The translations under genes and the position numbers were made by a program. The notes beneath the pieces are model-generated. The model ran no database searches and was not told where the DNA came from. It worked only from the letters and a program-made list of their open reading frames with translations. From the NCBI RefSeq assembly GCF_014161445.1, contig NZ_JABBXA010000008.1, positions 1 to 64,000 of the forward strand: 64,000 bases of DNA, read 5' to 3'. How positions within the stretch are numbered: position 1 is the stretch's first letter; each line of letters starts with the position of its first letter. Positions 43,422 to 51,156 of the stretch are shown here, piece after piece. Source of the stretch: Microbispora sp. H13382 (GTDB lineage Bacteria > Actinomycetota > Actinomycetes > Streptosporangiales > Streptosporangiaceae).

Positions 43422-44768
43422 ATGCCGAACCTGTCAGTCGCACCCCCCAACCGGACACAGCTCCGGCGCGCGGTGACCTCCAGCTTCCTGGGCAGCGTCA
43501 TCGAGTATTACGACTTCCTGCTCTACGCCACGGCCTCCGCCGTCGTCTTCAACAAGGTCTTCTTCTCCTCCCTCGACTCGCTCGCGGCGACGGTCGCCAG
43601 CTTCGGCACGTTCGCCACGGGCTACCTGGCCAGGCCGCTCGGTGGCGTGATCTTCGGTCACTACGGCGACCGGCTGGGGCGCAAGCGCATGCTCGTGCTG
43701 ACCATGACCCTGATGGCCGTCGCAAGCTTCCTCATCGGCCTGCTTCCCACCTACGCGCAGATCGGCAGCCTCGCGCCCATCGCGCTGGTCGCGCTGCGGA
43801 TCCTGCAGGGCGTGGCCGTCGGCGGCGAGTGGGGCGGCGCGGTGCTCATGTCCGCCGAGCACGCGACCAGCAGGCGCGGCCTGTGGGCGAGCTTCACCAA
43901 CGCCGGGGCCCCCTTCGGCATGGTGCTGTCCACGGCGGCGCTCACCGGCACGGCCGCCGTCATGGACGAGCAGGCGTTCCTGAGCTGGGGCTGGCGCGTG
44001 CCGTTCCTGATCAGCGTCGTCCTGCTGGCGGTCGGCCTGTTCGTCCGGCTGCGGGTCGAGGAGACTCCGGTGTTCGAGGCGGCCAGGGAGCGGGCGCCCC
44101 GGATGCCGCTGCTGGAGGTGTTCCGCGACCACCCGAAGACCCTCCTGCTCGGGGTCGGCGTCGGACTGTCGGCCTTCGTGGCCCAGGGCACCCTCACCAC
44201 CTATCTCATCGCGTACGGCGTGCGCGCCGGCTTCGCCCGGCAGGCGGTGCTCAACGCGCTCACGCTCTCGTCCGCACTGGCCGTCCTGGGCATCGTCGGC
44301 TGGTCGGCGCTGTCCGACCGGGTCGGGCGCCGCCCGGTCGTGCTGGCGGGCGCGGTGCTCATGGCGGTGTTCGGCTTCGCGCTCTTCCCGATGGTGGACT
44401 CCGGCAGCACGGCCGTGCTCGCCCTCGCGCTAGTGTTGGGCCAGGCGGTCGTCCACCCGCTGATGTACGGCCCGCTCGCGGCGTTGTACACCGAGCTGTT
44501 CACCACTGGGAGCCGTTACACGGGCGCCTCGCTCGGCTACCAGATCGCCGGGCTCGGCGCCGGCCTGGCGCCGCTGCTGTTCGCCCAGCTCGACGCGTCG
44601 ACCGGCGGCGGGACCACGACGATCTCGGTGATCATCGCCGCGTGCTGCCTGCTGACCGTGGCCTGTGTCCTGGCGCTGCGCGAGACCAGCCGCCACGACC
44701 TGACCTCGGTCGCCCCGGTGGCGCCGTCGGGCCAGGGGGCCGACACGGCGAAACCGTCCTCCGCCTGA
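43422..44768 (+). CDS. MFS transporter, metabolite:H+ symporter (MHS) family
   Basis: 448 residues, about 12 helices. The start FLGSVIEYYDFLLYATASAVVFNKVFF and the loop GGVIFGHYGDRLGRKRMLVLTMTLM are signatures of the MHS family (shikimate, ketoglutarate, aromatic acids). GVAVGGEWGGAVLMSAEHA and the second-half loop LSDRVGRRPVVLAGA also fit. The first gene of an oxidation operon, it likely imports the aromatic or carboxylic acid acted on by the CoA ligase and Rieske enzyme. The next gene starts 15 bp after. Confidence 0.9.
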   Translation: MPNLSVAPPNRTQLRRAVTSSFLGSVIEYYDFLLYATASAVVFNKVFFSSLDSLAATVASFGTFATGYLARPLGGVIFGHYGDRLGRKRMLVLTMTLMAVASFLIGLLPTYAQIGSLAPIALVALRILQGVAVGGEWGGAVLMSAEHATSRRGLWASFTNAGAPFGMVLSTAALTGTAAVMDEQAFLSWGWRVPFLISVVLLAVGLFVRLRVEETPVFEAARERAPRMPLLEVFRDHPKTLLLGVGVGLSAFVAQGTLTTYLIAYGVRAGFARQAVLNALTLSSALAVLGIVGWSALSDRVGRRPVVLAGAVLMAVFGFALFPMVDSGSTAVLALALVLGQAVVHPLMYGPLAALYTELFTTGSRYTGASLGYQIAGLGAGLAPLLFAQLDASTGGGTTTISVIIAACCLLTVACVLALRETSRHDLTSVAPVAPSGQGADTAKPSSA

Positions 44769-44783
44769 CGAGGGGTGCCGCCG

Positions 44784-46319
44784 ATGCGCAACGCAGGACT
44801 GGGAGGCTGGCCGGCGCGCCGGGCCCAGATGAGCCCGGGCCGCACCGCGTTCGTGTTCGAGGACCGGTCGTTCAGTTACGCGGAGGTCCACGAGCGGACG
44901 ACGAGACTCGCGTCGCGGCTGCGCGAGGCGGGGGTGCGGGCGGGGGACCGGGTCGCCTATCTCGGGCCCAACCACGTCGCCTTCGCCGAGACCATGTTCG
45001 CCGCCCACGCGCTCGGCGCGATCTTCGTACCGCTGAACTTCCGGCTGGCCGCGCCCGAGATCGCGTACATGCTGGCGGACTCGGGCGCGTCGGTCCTCGT
45101 CTACGCACCGGAATGCGCGGCCGTGGTCCGCGAGATCCCCGGCCCGCCGCTCCCGCACACGGTCGTGGCACTGGAGTCGCCCGCGGAGGGGGAGCGGCAC
45201 TATGAGACCTGGCTGTCGCAGGGCGACCCCACGCCGGTCGACACCGCGGTCACGCTCGACGACGTCGCCCTCATCCTCTACACCTCCGGCACCACCGGAC
45301 GGCCCAAGGGCGCCATGCTGACCCACGCCAACCTCGCGTGGAACTGCTTCCACATGCTGATCGGCGTGGACGTGGCGGGCACCGAGGTCACGCTGATCAG
45401 CGCGCCGCTGTTCCACGTGGCGGCCCTGAACCAGACGCTGCTGCCGACCTTCCTCAAGGGCGGCACCTCGGTCGTCATGCCGTTCTGGGACGTCGACCGG
45501 TGTTACGACCTCATCGAGAAGCACCGGGTCACCTGGATGTTCGGGGTCACCGCGATGTTCGCCGCGTTCGCGCGGTCGCCGCGCTGGCCGCACGCCGACC
45601 TGTCCTCGCTGCGCACCCTCATGTCCGGGGGAGCGGCGATCCCGGTCGCGTTGATCCGCGCCTACCAGGAGCGGGGCCTGGTCTTCTGCCAGGGCTACGG
45701 GATGACCGAGACCGCGCCGGGCGCGACCTTCCTGGAGGCGGGCGAGAGCGTGCGCAAGGTGGGCTCGGCCGGGGTGCCGGTCTTCTTCGCCGACGTGCGC
45801 GTGGTCCGGCCCGACCTCACCCCCGTCGCGCCCGGCGAGCCGGGCGAGGTGCTCGTCCGGGGGCCGAACGTGACTCCCGGCTACTGGCGGAACCCGGAGG
45901 CGACCGCCGCCGCGCTCACCGAGGACGGCTGGTTCCGCTCCGGCGACCTCGCCACCCTGGACGACGAGGGCCACCTCCACATCGTCGACCGGGTGAAGGA
46001 CATGTACATCTCCGGCGGCGAGAACGTCTATCCGGCGGAGGTCGAGAGCGTGCTCTTCGAGCACCCCGCCGTGGCGGAGGCCGCCGTGGTCGGGGTGCCG
46101 GACGAGCGGTGGGGCGAAGTCGGCCGCGCCTTCGTCGTGCCGCGCCCCGGCGCCGCCGTCACCCCCGGCGAGCTGCGGGACTTCCTCCGCCCCCGGCTCG
46201 CGAAGTACAAGATCCCGGTCTACGTCGACGTCGTCGGCGCGCTGCCGAAGACCGGCTCCGGCAAGATCCGCAAACCCGACCTGCGCCGGCGGCCCCTGCC
46301 CGCCGCCCCCGAGGAGTGA
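44784..46319 (+). CDS. Acyl-CoA synthetase (AMP-forming)
   Basis: 511 residues. ATP site LILYTSGTTGRPKGAMLTHANL (P-loop), GYGMTETAPG (motif A5), WFRSGDLATLDDEG and VDRVKDMYISGGENVYPAEVE (A7/A8), and the catalytic Lys near the end in KTGSGKIRKPDLR. It makes an acyl- or aryl-CoA from the acid, ATP and CoA in the cytoplasm. The ATG at 44784 has GAGGGG 8 nt before it. It sits between the MHS importer and the Rieske gene, 3 bp from the latter. Long-chain-type by sequence feel, but the context suggests an aromatic or alicyclic acid. Confidence 0.9.
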   Translation: MRNAGLGGWPARRAQMSPGRTAFVFEDRSFSYAEVHERTTRLASRLREAGVRAGDRVAYLGPNHVAFAETMFAAHALGAIFVPLNFRLAAPEIAYMLADSGASVLVYAPECAAVVREIPGPPLPHTVVALESPAEGERHYETWLSQGDPTPVDTAVTLDDVALILYTSGTTGRPKGAMLTHANLAWNCFHMLIGVDVAGTEVTLISAPLFHVAALNQTLLPTFLKGGTSVVMPFWDVDRCYDLIEKHRVTWMFGVTAMFAAFARSPRWPHADLSSLRTLMSGGAAIPVALIRAYQERGLVFCQGYGMTETAPGATFLEAGESVRKVGSAGVPVFFADVRVVRPDLTPVAPGEPGEVLVRGPNVTPGYWRNPEATAAALTEDGWFRSGDLATLDDEGHLHIVDRVKDMYISGGENVYPAEVESVLFEHPAVAEAAVVGVPDERWGEVGRAFVVPRPGAAVTPGELRDFLRPRLAKYKIPVYVDVVGALPKTGSGKIRKPDLRRRPLPAAPEE

Positions 46320-46322
46320 GCT

Positions 46323-47390
46323 GTGATCGTCACCGAATTCGCGCGCAACCAGTGGTACGTGGCCGCCTACGGCCACGAGGTGGGCCGGCGTCAGCTCGCC
46401 CGCACCGTCCTGAACGAGCCGATCCTGCTCTACCGCACCGAGGACGGGCGGGCGGTGGCGCTGGCCGACCGCTGCGTGCACCGCCGGTTCCCCCTGTCGG
46501 AATCGCCCAGCCACCTGGTGGGCGACCGCGTCGTGTGCGGCTACCACGGCTTCACCTACGGCCCGGACGGCGTCTGCGTCGCCGTGCCCGCGCAGCAGCG
46601 GATCCCGCGCACCGCGCGGCTGCGCACCTACCCCGTGGTGGAGCAGGACTCGTTCGTCTGGGTGTGGATCGGCGACCGCGAGCCGGGCGGCACGCTGCCG
46701 CCGCGCGCTCCCTGGCTGGTCTCGCCCGACTACGCCACGGTGTGCGGGATGGAGCCGCTGAACGCGCGGTACGGCCTGCTCGTGGACAACCTCCTCGACC
46801 TGTCCCACGAGACGTACCTGCACGGCGGGTACATCGGCACTCCCGAGGTGGCCGAGACCCCGATCACCACCGAGGTCGACGAGGACGCGGGGGTCGTCTA
46901 CGTCAGCCGCCACATGGACGACGCGGCCTGCCCGCCGTTCTACGCCGAGTCGACCGGCATCAAGGGCCGCATCACCCGCTGGCAGGACATCGAGTATCAC
47001 CCGCCGTGCCTGTACCTGCTGCACAGCCGGGTCGCCCCGGTCGGGTCGCCCCCGCCCGCCGCCGACGGCACGGACCCGCACGCCTTCCACGTCGAGGTCG
47101 TGTACGCGATCACTCCGTCGACGGAGAACACCACCTACGACTTCTGGGCGGTGGCGCGCGACTTCGCGCTCGACGACGAGAAGGTCTCCGACTTCCTGCG
47201 GGACAGCAACCGCACCGTCGTGCTGCAGGACGTGGCCGCGCTCAACACGCTGGAGCAGGTCCTCGCCCGGGAGCCGGACCGATACCAGGAGCTGTCGGTG
47301 AACATCGACACCGGCGGCCTGGCCGCCCGCCGCCTGCTCGCGAAGATGGCCCAAGCCGGGGCCGTACGACCGGAGGCCGCCGCCCGATGA
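46323..47390 (+). CDS. Rieske non-haem iron oxygenase (VanA-like)
   Basis: 355 residues. Rieske cluster ligands C51-x-H53 and C72-x2-H75 (RCVHRRFPL ... CGYHGFTYGPDG). The mononuclear iron site shows D-L-S-H-E-T-Y-L-H at about 159-167, with a distal Asp expected near the C-terminus. The layout matches vanillate O-demethylase oxygenases and related ring/O-demethylating enzymes. GTG start at 46323, 3 bp after the synthetase. It receives electrons from the VanB-type reductase downstream. The substrate may be a methoxylated or hydroxylated aromatic acid, but no van or pca ring-cleavage genes adjoin. Confidence 0.9.
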   Translation: MIVTEFARNQWYVAAYGHEVGRRQLARTVLNEPILLYRTEDGRAVALADRCVHRRFPLSESPSHLVGDRVVCGYHGFTYGPDGVCVAVPAQQRIPRTARLRTYPVVEQDSFVWVWIGDREPGGTLPPRAPWLVSPDYATVCGMEPLNARYGLLVDNLLDLSHETYLHGGYIGTPEVAETPITTEVDEDAGVVYVSRHMDDAACPPFYAESTGIKGRITRWQDIEYHPPCLYLLHSRVAPVGSPPPAADGTDPHAFHVEVVYAITPSTENTTYDFWAVARDFALDDEKVSDFLRDSNRTVVLQDVAALNTLEQVLAREPDRYQELSVNIDTGGLAARRLLAKMAQAGAVRPEAAAR

Positions 47391-47608
47391 ACGCGGACGA
47401 CGCCGGGGCGCGGGCCGGCCGCACCGTCTACCGAATCCGCTGGCTGCCGGGGACGGACCGGCTGCACGCCTCCTGCTTCTGCGGGGCGGAGCGGGAGTTC
47501 GAGGATCCGGTGGCCCTGTGGGACTGGCTGCTCGGCCATCCCGAGGGCCACCGGCCCGGCCGCGCCGCGGCGCAGGACGCGCCGGCCCCGGCCGCCGCGC
47601 TCGTCTGA
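47387..47608 (+). CDS. Small Cys-containing protein between oxygenase and reductase
   Basis: 73 residues: a short compact domain RTVYRIRWLPGTDRL followed by HASCFCGAEREFEDPVALWDWLLGHPEGH, then an Ala/Pro tail. The CxCG motif may bind metal, but there is only one such pair. I do not recognise a named family. The ATGA overlap with the Rieske gene and position before the reductase make it an accessory part of the oxygenase system, for example an assembly or coupling factor (inference). Confidence 0.7.
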   Translation: MNADDAGARAGRTVYRIRWLPGTDRLHASCFCGAEREFEDPVALWDWLLGHPEGHRPGRAAAQDAPAPAAALV

Positions 47609-47631
47609 GACACGAGGGGGCTTCGACGACC

Positions 47632-48588
47632 ATGCCCGTCACGGAACCGGAGCTCGACCTGAAGGTGGCGGCCAGGACGCCCGCCGCCGAGGGCGTCGTC
47701 CTCCTGCGTCTCGTCCGTCCCGACGGCGGCCCGCTGCCGCCCTGGACACCGGGCGCCCACGTCGACCTGCTGCTCGCCCCCGGACTGGCCAGGCAGTACT
47801 CGCTGTGCGGCGACCCCGGCGACCCCTCGGCCTTCCAGGTGGCGGTGCTCCGGGAGCCCGCCGGGCGGGGCGGCTCCGCGTACGTGCACGACCGGGTCGC
47901 GGAGGGCGACACGATCCGGGTGCGCGGTCCCCGCAACCGCTTCGGCCTCGCCGCCTCCTCCCGTTACCTGTTCGTCGCCGGCGGCATCGGCGTCACCCCG
48001 ATCCTGCCCATGGTCGAGGAGGCGGCGCGGCGCGGGGCCGACTGGCGGCTGGTGTACGGCGGGCGCACCCGGGCCTCGATGGCGTTCGCCGACCGGCTCG
48101 CGCGGGACCATCCCGGCCGGGTGGAGCTGTGCCCGCAGGACGAGACCGGCCTGCTCGACCTCGACGCGCTGCTCGGCGTCCCGCGTGCGGACACCCTCGT
48201 CTACTGCTGCGGGCCCGAGCCGCTGCTCGCGGCGGTGAAGGAGCGGTGCGCCTCCTGGCCGGAGGGCGCGCTGCGGGTCGAGCGCTTCGCGCCCGCGGCC
48301 ACGGACGACGCCGGGCCTTCGGCCGCGTTCGAGGTGGAGCTGGCCCTGACCGGCACGACGCTGACCGTGCCGGAGGACCGCTCGATCCTGGAGGTGGTGG
48401 AGGAGGCCGGGGTCGCGGTGCTGTCCTCCTGCCGCGAGGGCACCTGCGGCACCTGCGAGACCGCGGTGCTCGACGGCGTCCCCGACCACCGCGACCACCT
48501 GCTCACCGAGGAGGAGCGCGCGGCCGGTGACGTCATGTTCGTCTGCGTGTCGCGGGCGCGATCTCCCCGACTCGTCCTCGAACTCTGA
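47632..48588 (+). CDS. PDR/VanB-type ferredoxin reductase
   Basis: 318 residues: FMN domain (RQYSLCGDPGD, motif RxYS), NAD domain (LFVAGGIGVTPILPM; YCCGPEPLL) and a C-terminal plant-type [2Fe-2S] ferredoxin with CREGTCGTCETAVLDG and a distal Cys in VMFVCVSRA. This phthalate-dioxygenase-reductase order matches VanB. It carries electrons from NADH to the Rieske oxygenase 240 bp upstream. It is the last gene of the operon; the convergent LacI-like gene stops 15 bp after. Confidence 0.92.
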   Translation: MPVTEPELDLKVAARTPAAEGVVLLRLVRPDGGPLPPWTPGAHVDLLLAPGLARQYSLCGDPGDPSAFQVAVLREPAGRGGSAYVHDRVAEGDTIRVRGPRNRFGLAASSRYLFVAGGIGVTPILPMVEEAARRGADWRLVYGGRTRASMAFADRLARDHPGRVELCPQDETGLLDLDALLGVPRADTLVYCCGPEPLLAAVKERCASWPEGALRVERFAPAATDDAGPSAAFEVELALTGTTLTVPEDRSILEVVEEAGVAVLSSCREGTCGTCETAVLDGVPDHRDHLLTEEERAAGDVMFVCVSRARSPRLVLEL

Positions 48589-48603
48589 GGCGATCGCCTA
48601 CAC

Positions 48604-49443
48604 CTACGGGGTGCTCGCGGGCGCGGTGGTTCCCCGGTGGACGAGGGTGGCGGTCGGGCAGCGGCGTTCGGCGACCGGCTCGCCCGCCATGAGTTCCAGC
48701 AGGGATTCGGCGACCAACCGCCCGAACAGGTGGACGTCGAGACTCATCGTGGTGAGCGGAGGGGACGCGAGCCTGCACAGGCTGGAGTCGTCCCAGGCGA
48801 TCAGGCTGAGGTCGCGGGGAACGTCGTAGCCGAGCTCCCTGGCGGCGGCGAGGCTCGCGACCGCCATCAGGTCGTTGTCGTAGATGATCGCCGTCGGCGG
48901 GTCGGGCCGTTCGAGCAGCATCGCCGTGAGCTTCGCCCCGGACTCCTCCGAGTAGTCTCCCTCCACCACGACGGGCTCCACGCCCGCCGAGCGCATGCTG
49001 TCCACGAGGGCCTCGGTGCGGATGCGCGTGTGGATCAGAGCGTCCGGGCCGCTGACGCGTGCGATCCGGCGGTGCCCGAGCCTGCTCAGGTGGGCGACGG
49101 CGTCCCGCACGGCGCCGGCATCGTCGGTGCGGACGGCGGGGGCGTCGCCCTCCGGCTCGCCCGCGACCACGGTCGGCAGCCCGAGCGCGCGCAGGACGGC
49201 GGGTCTGCCGTCGTCCACCGTCCGGTTCACGAGGACGACCGCGTCGACGCTCCGGTTGGCCGCCCACCGGCGGTACGCGGCGATCTCGGCGTCATGGGTG
49301 GTGACGACGTGCAGCAGCACGGACTGACCGTGCTCGGCCAGATGCTCCTCGATGCCCGCGATGAACTCCAGGAAGAACGGTTCCGCGCCGAGCAGCCGGG
49401 GCGGCCTCGCCAGCACCAGGCCCACGGCTGTGGCCGCGCTCAC
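48604..49443 (-). CDS. LacI-type ligand-binding protein lacking a DNA-binding domain
   Basis: 279 residues. It starts at the ligand-binding half (TAVGLVLARPPRLLGAEPFFLEFIAGIEEHLAEHGQ) and ends TATLVHRGTTAP, with SRLGHRRIARVSGPD and AIIYDNDLMAVASLAAARELGYDVPRDLSLIAWDD. The ~60-residue HTH and hinge expected before this are missing, and none of the three frames in the 240 bp upstream encodes one. The GTG at 49443 overlaps a 32-codon frame with GAGGAG before it (MIRETSHGVRR..). Either the head has been lost, or it is a regulator with another mode. A sugar ligand is likely. Confidence 0.75.
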   Translation of the reverse strand: MSAATAVGLVLARPPRLLGAEPFFLEFIAGIEEHLAEHGQSVLLHVVTTHDAEIAAYRRWAANRSVDAVVLVNRTVDDGRPAVLRALGLPTVVAGEPEGDAPAVRTDDAGAVRDAVAHLSRLGHRRIARVSGPDALIHTRIRTEALVDSMRSAGVEPVVVEGDYSEESGAKLTAMLLERPDPPTAIIYDNDLMAVASLAAARELGYDVPRDLSLIAWDDSSLCRLASPPLTTMSLDVHLFGRLVAESLLELMAGEPVAERRCPTATLVHRGTTAPASTP

Positions 49444-49683
49444 CGCGTCACCCGCGCATCGCGGCCCGCGGCGTCGTCCTGTCCGGGGTCACCCGCCGCC
49501 TGGGTGCGCCGTACGCCGTGCGACGTTTCGCGGATCATCCGCCCTGTCTTCTCCTCGGGAGGCAACGGCAACCTGGTGGGTCTCAGCCCGGTTGACCAGC
49601 CTACCGAAGTAAGGGGCGCGTCCGGCTGCGGCGGATCACGTCGAGAACGGCCGCGGAGGACGGGCCGCGGCAGGGTGGCAGGG

Positions 49684-50946
49684 TCACGAGACAGCGGCGG
49701 GCTCGGCGCCGGGTCTCTCGGAAAGGCGCGTGCCCTGGCTGAGGGGCACCAGTTCCGACTCGAGCACGAGTGCGGCGGCGCCGACGGCGGAGGCGGTGGC
49801 GGCCGAGCGCGACAGCCGGACGTCCACGACGTGCGCGTCGCGGGAGAAGGCCGTTCGATGGAGTTCCCGCTGGACGACGGGGAGGTAGACCGAGCCGGCG
49901 ATGGCGAAGCCCGGCCCGGTCAGCACGAGGACTTCGAGATCCATGATGTTGGCCAGGGTCCGGGCGGCCGCCGCGATGTAGCGGGCCGACCTCTCCAGTA
50001 GCGCCAGCGCCCCCGGCTCCCCCCTGCGGGCGGCCCGGCTGACGGCGGCGAAGTCGGCGGCGGTCGAGGCCCGTATCCCGCGGGTCCCCAGGCCGACGGC
50101 CCTGGTCAGGGCGGGGTCGGCCCGCACGGCCTGCACGACCGCCGCGGCGCCGGCCATCGCCTCCACACAGCCGCGGGCCCCGCACCAGCACTCGGGGCCG
50201 TCGATGTCGACGCAGACGTGCCCGAACTCGCCCGCGTTGCCGCTGGGGCCGCGGTAGGTGATGCCGTTGATGACCAGGCCGGCGCCGATCCCGGTGCCCA
50301 GATAGACGACCGCCGACGACGTGGTGGTGCCCAGGCCGCCGGACCAGTGCTCGCCCAGGGCGGCGGCGGTGGCGTCGTTGTCGAGCACCACCGGCAGTCC
50401 TGTCGCCTGTTCGAGCGCCTGGCCCAGGGGGAACCCCTGCCAGTGCCGCATGGTCGGAGGGGCGAGGCCGATGCCCCGCGTGGGGCCGAGGGGGCCGGGG
50501 GAGACCAGGCCGACGCCCAGGACACGCTCGCGCTCCACGCCGATGCTCTCGATCAGACCGGAGATCTCCGCCGCCGTCCTCGACACGACCGTCCGGGGCT
50601 CGTCCGCGCCCGCGCCGCGCCTGGTGATGCGGGCCACCACGGTCCCGGAGAGGTCGGTCAGGACATGTGTCACGCCGGCGTGGTCGAGGTGCACACCAAC
50701 CGCGTAGCGGGAGGTGTGGTTGAGCTGGAGCAGAACCCGCCGCTTCCCGCCGGTCGACTCGGCGTGGCCGGTCTCGACCACCAGGCCTTCCTCGATCAGC
50801 CTGCGGACCAGTGCGGAGATGGTGGGGCCGGTAAAACCGGTGGCGGCGGCCAAACCGACGCGGCTGATCGTGCCCGCGGCCCTGATGGCGTCCAGGACGG
50901 CGGCCTTGCTGCTCGCGTGCGGCTTCGCCTTCACTCCTGCGCTCAC
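49684..50946 (-). CDS. ROK-family transcriptional repressor
   Basis: 420 residues. N-terminal winged HTH (SKAAVLDAIRAAGTISRVGLAAATGFTGPTISALVRRLIEEGLV), then the sugar-kinase-like ROK part: YAVGVHLDHAGVTHVLTDLSG, VVLDNDATAAALGEHWSGG, VVYLGTGIGAGLVINGITYRGPSGNAGEFGH and the zinc motif CWCGARGCVEAMAG. It is a sugar-sensing repressor of the XylR/NagC/CsnR type. GTG start at 50946. Divergent from the cellulase, over a gap with palindromes that suit a repressor. The 240 bp after it carry only the LacI-like gene's promoter. Confidence 0.9.
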   Translation of the reverse strand: MSAGVKAKPHASSKAAVLDAIRAAGTISRVGLAAATGFTGPTISALVRRLIEEGLVVETGHAESTGGKRRVLLQLNHTSRYAVGVHLDHAGVTHVLTDLSGTVVARITRRGAGADEPRTVVSRTAAEISGLIESIGVERERVLGVGLVSPGPLGPTRGIGLAPPTMRHWQGFPLGQALEQATGLPVVLDNDATAAALGEHWSGGLGTTTSSAVVYLGTGIGAGLVINGITYRGPSGNAGEFGHVCVDIDGPECWCGARGCVEAMAGAAAVVQAVRADPALTRAVGLGTRGIRASTAADFAAVSRAARRGEPGALALLERSARYIAAAARTLANIMDLEVLVLTGPGFAIAGSVYLPVVQRELHRTAFSRDAHVVDVRLSRSAATASAVGAAALVLESELVPLSQGTRLSERPGAEPAAVS

Positions 50947-51065
50947 TGCCGTCCCGTCTCGACCTCGATCATTTCGGCCACTGTGAGCCTACAAGCCCTG
51001 GCTGCGCCCCTGTGGCGACGCCGGAACAGGCCACGCACGCGGGACGGGCCGGGACAGGGCCTGAC

Positions 51066-51113
51066 TGAAAGTTTCACCCTTCGTTGACTTACTTAAGTCG
51101 CCTACTTAAGAAT
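51066..51113. promoter_or_regulatory. Operators and promoter of the GH5 gene
   Basis: TGAAAGTTTCA (51066-51076) is a perfect palindrome. It is followed by TTGACT (-35, 51084-51089) and TAAGAAT (51107-51113, -10-like), spacer 17. Two direct copies of TACTTAAG (51090-51097, 51103-51110) lie in the promoter; the first holds ACTTAAGT, a palindrome. The ROK gene starts 120 bp to the left and is the likely regulator. Confidence 0.65.
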
Positions 51114-51156
51114 CTCGCACTGTTTATCAGAATCGCCGGGGCAGGAGAGGAAATCA

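Noticed and set aside
44430..47936. Very long open frame on the minus strand across the Rieske operon
   Set aside because: It is antisense to four clear genes, rich in Arg/Pro/Gly/His, and matches no family; typical of high-GC third-position bias.
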